From: Actinomycetes bacterium
GTDB lineage: Bacteria; Actinomycetota; Coriobacteriia; Anaerosomatales; JAJZPX01
Direction of reading: 5' to 3'
DNA: 5,379 nt
NCBI GenBank assembly: GCA_021811025.1
Contig: JAJZPX010000159.1
Location: 1-5,379, forward strand
This document shows, piece after piece, positions 5,329 to 5,379 of this stretch (position 1 is the stretch's first letter; each line of letters starts with the position of its first letter). The notes below the pieces were generated by a model. That model did not search any database. It was not told where the DNA came from and was given only the letters and a program-made list of their open reading frames with translations. The translations under genes were made by a program, and so were the position numbers.

Positions 5329-5379
5329 CTACGCGTCCAGCTGCCATCGGCCGACGAAGTGGCGTCCATTGGCTGCTGC
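5329..5379 (-). CDS. Possible C-terminal end of an upstream minus-strand gene (partial)
   Basis: Read on the minus strand from the window edge, 16 open codons end in TAG (plus-strand 5331-5329): AANGRHFVGRWQLDA preceded by one more Ala. The ending looks protein-like, and a gene ending here would lie 57 bp upstream of the ferritin-like start, compatible with co-transcription. A 16-codon open stretch is easily chance in GC-rich DNA, and other frames are also open, so this is tentative. Confidence 0.22.
   Translation of the reverse strand, partial: AAANGRHFVGRWQLDA

Noticed and set aside
1..5379. CRISPR arrays, tRNA/rRNA genes, insertion sequences, attachment sites
   Set aside because: Looked for by eye. 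No regularly spaced repeats, cloverleaf-like segments, transposase-like proteins or terminal inverted repeats with target duplications were found.

Overview
The window is very GC-rich (well above 65% by eye) with strong G/C preference at third codon positions, near-consensus GGAGG-type ribosome binding sites and TTG start use. A secreted subtilisin-like protease carrying three cell-wall-binding (CWB2, PF04122-type) repeats points to a high-GC Gram-positive. An actinobacterial lineage in which CWB2 proteins are common (Coriobacteriia or related environmental groups) is the best inference, but no marker gene here settles the taxonomy.

Layout. Positions 10-3252 (+) hold a complete 1080-residue exported protein: signal peptide, inhibitor-type propeptide, S8 catalytic domain with an intact Asp/His/Ser triad, two to three beta-sandwich spacer domains, and three C-terminal CWB2 repeats that should tether it non-covalently to the wall. 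After a 97-bp gap comes 3350-3931 (+), a cytosolic 193-residue protein of unknown family with a TTG start behind a strong Shine-Dalgarno. It converges with a small minus-strand gene (3932-4183) so tightly that the two stop codons abut. That 83-residue protein faintly resembles the DUF2795 small-protein pattern. A 161-bp divergent intergenic region (4184-4344) separates it from 4345-4677 (+), a 110-residue, highly charged orphan protein. The intergenic region holds a 12-bp perfect palindrome, a small hairpin and only weak promoter candidates. A GC-rich hairpin (4709-4740) lies between that gene and the minus-strand 4759-5271 gene, which encodes a four-helix ferritin-like protein (DUF2383/rubrerythrin-like) with a Gly/Pro-rich tail. 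The right edge may contain the last 16 codons of another minus-strand gene.

How the parts fit together. The protease acts outside the cell and shows no sequence link to the rest. The right half is a run of small soluble proteins in alternating orientation, next to a probable metal-binding or stress ferritin-like protein. A stress or iron-handling neighbourhood is possible but inferred only from that one recognisable member. I see no RNA genes, CRISPR arrays, insertion sequences, integrases or attachment sites, and no convincing multi-gene undescribed system. The best leads are the unrecognised 193- and 110-residue proteins, the leader of the 110-residue gene, and an in-frame micro-duplication at the propeptide/protease junction.
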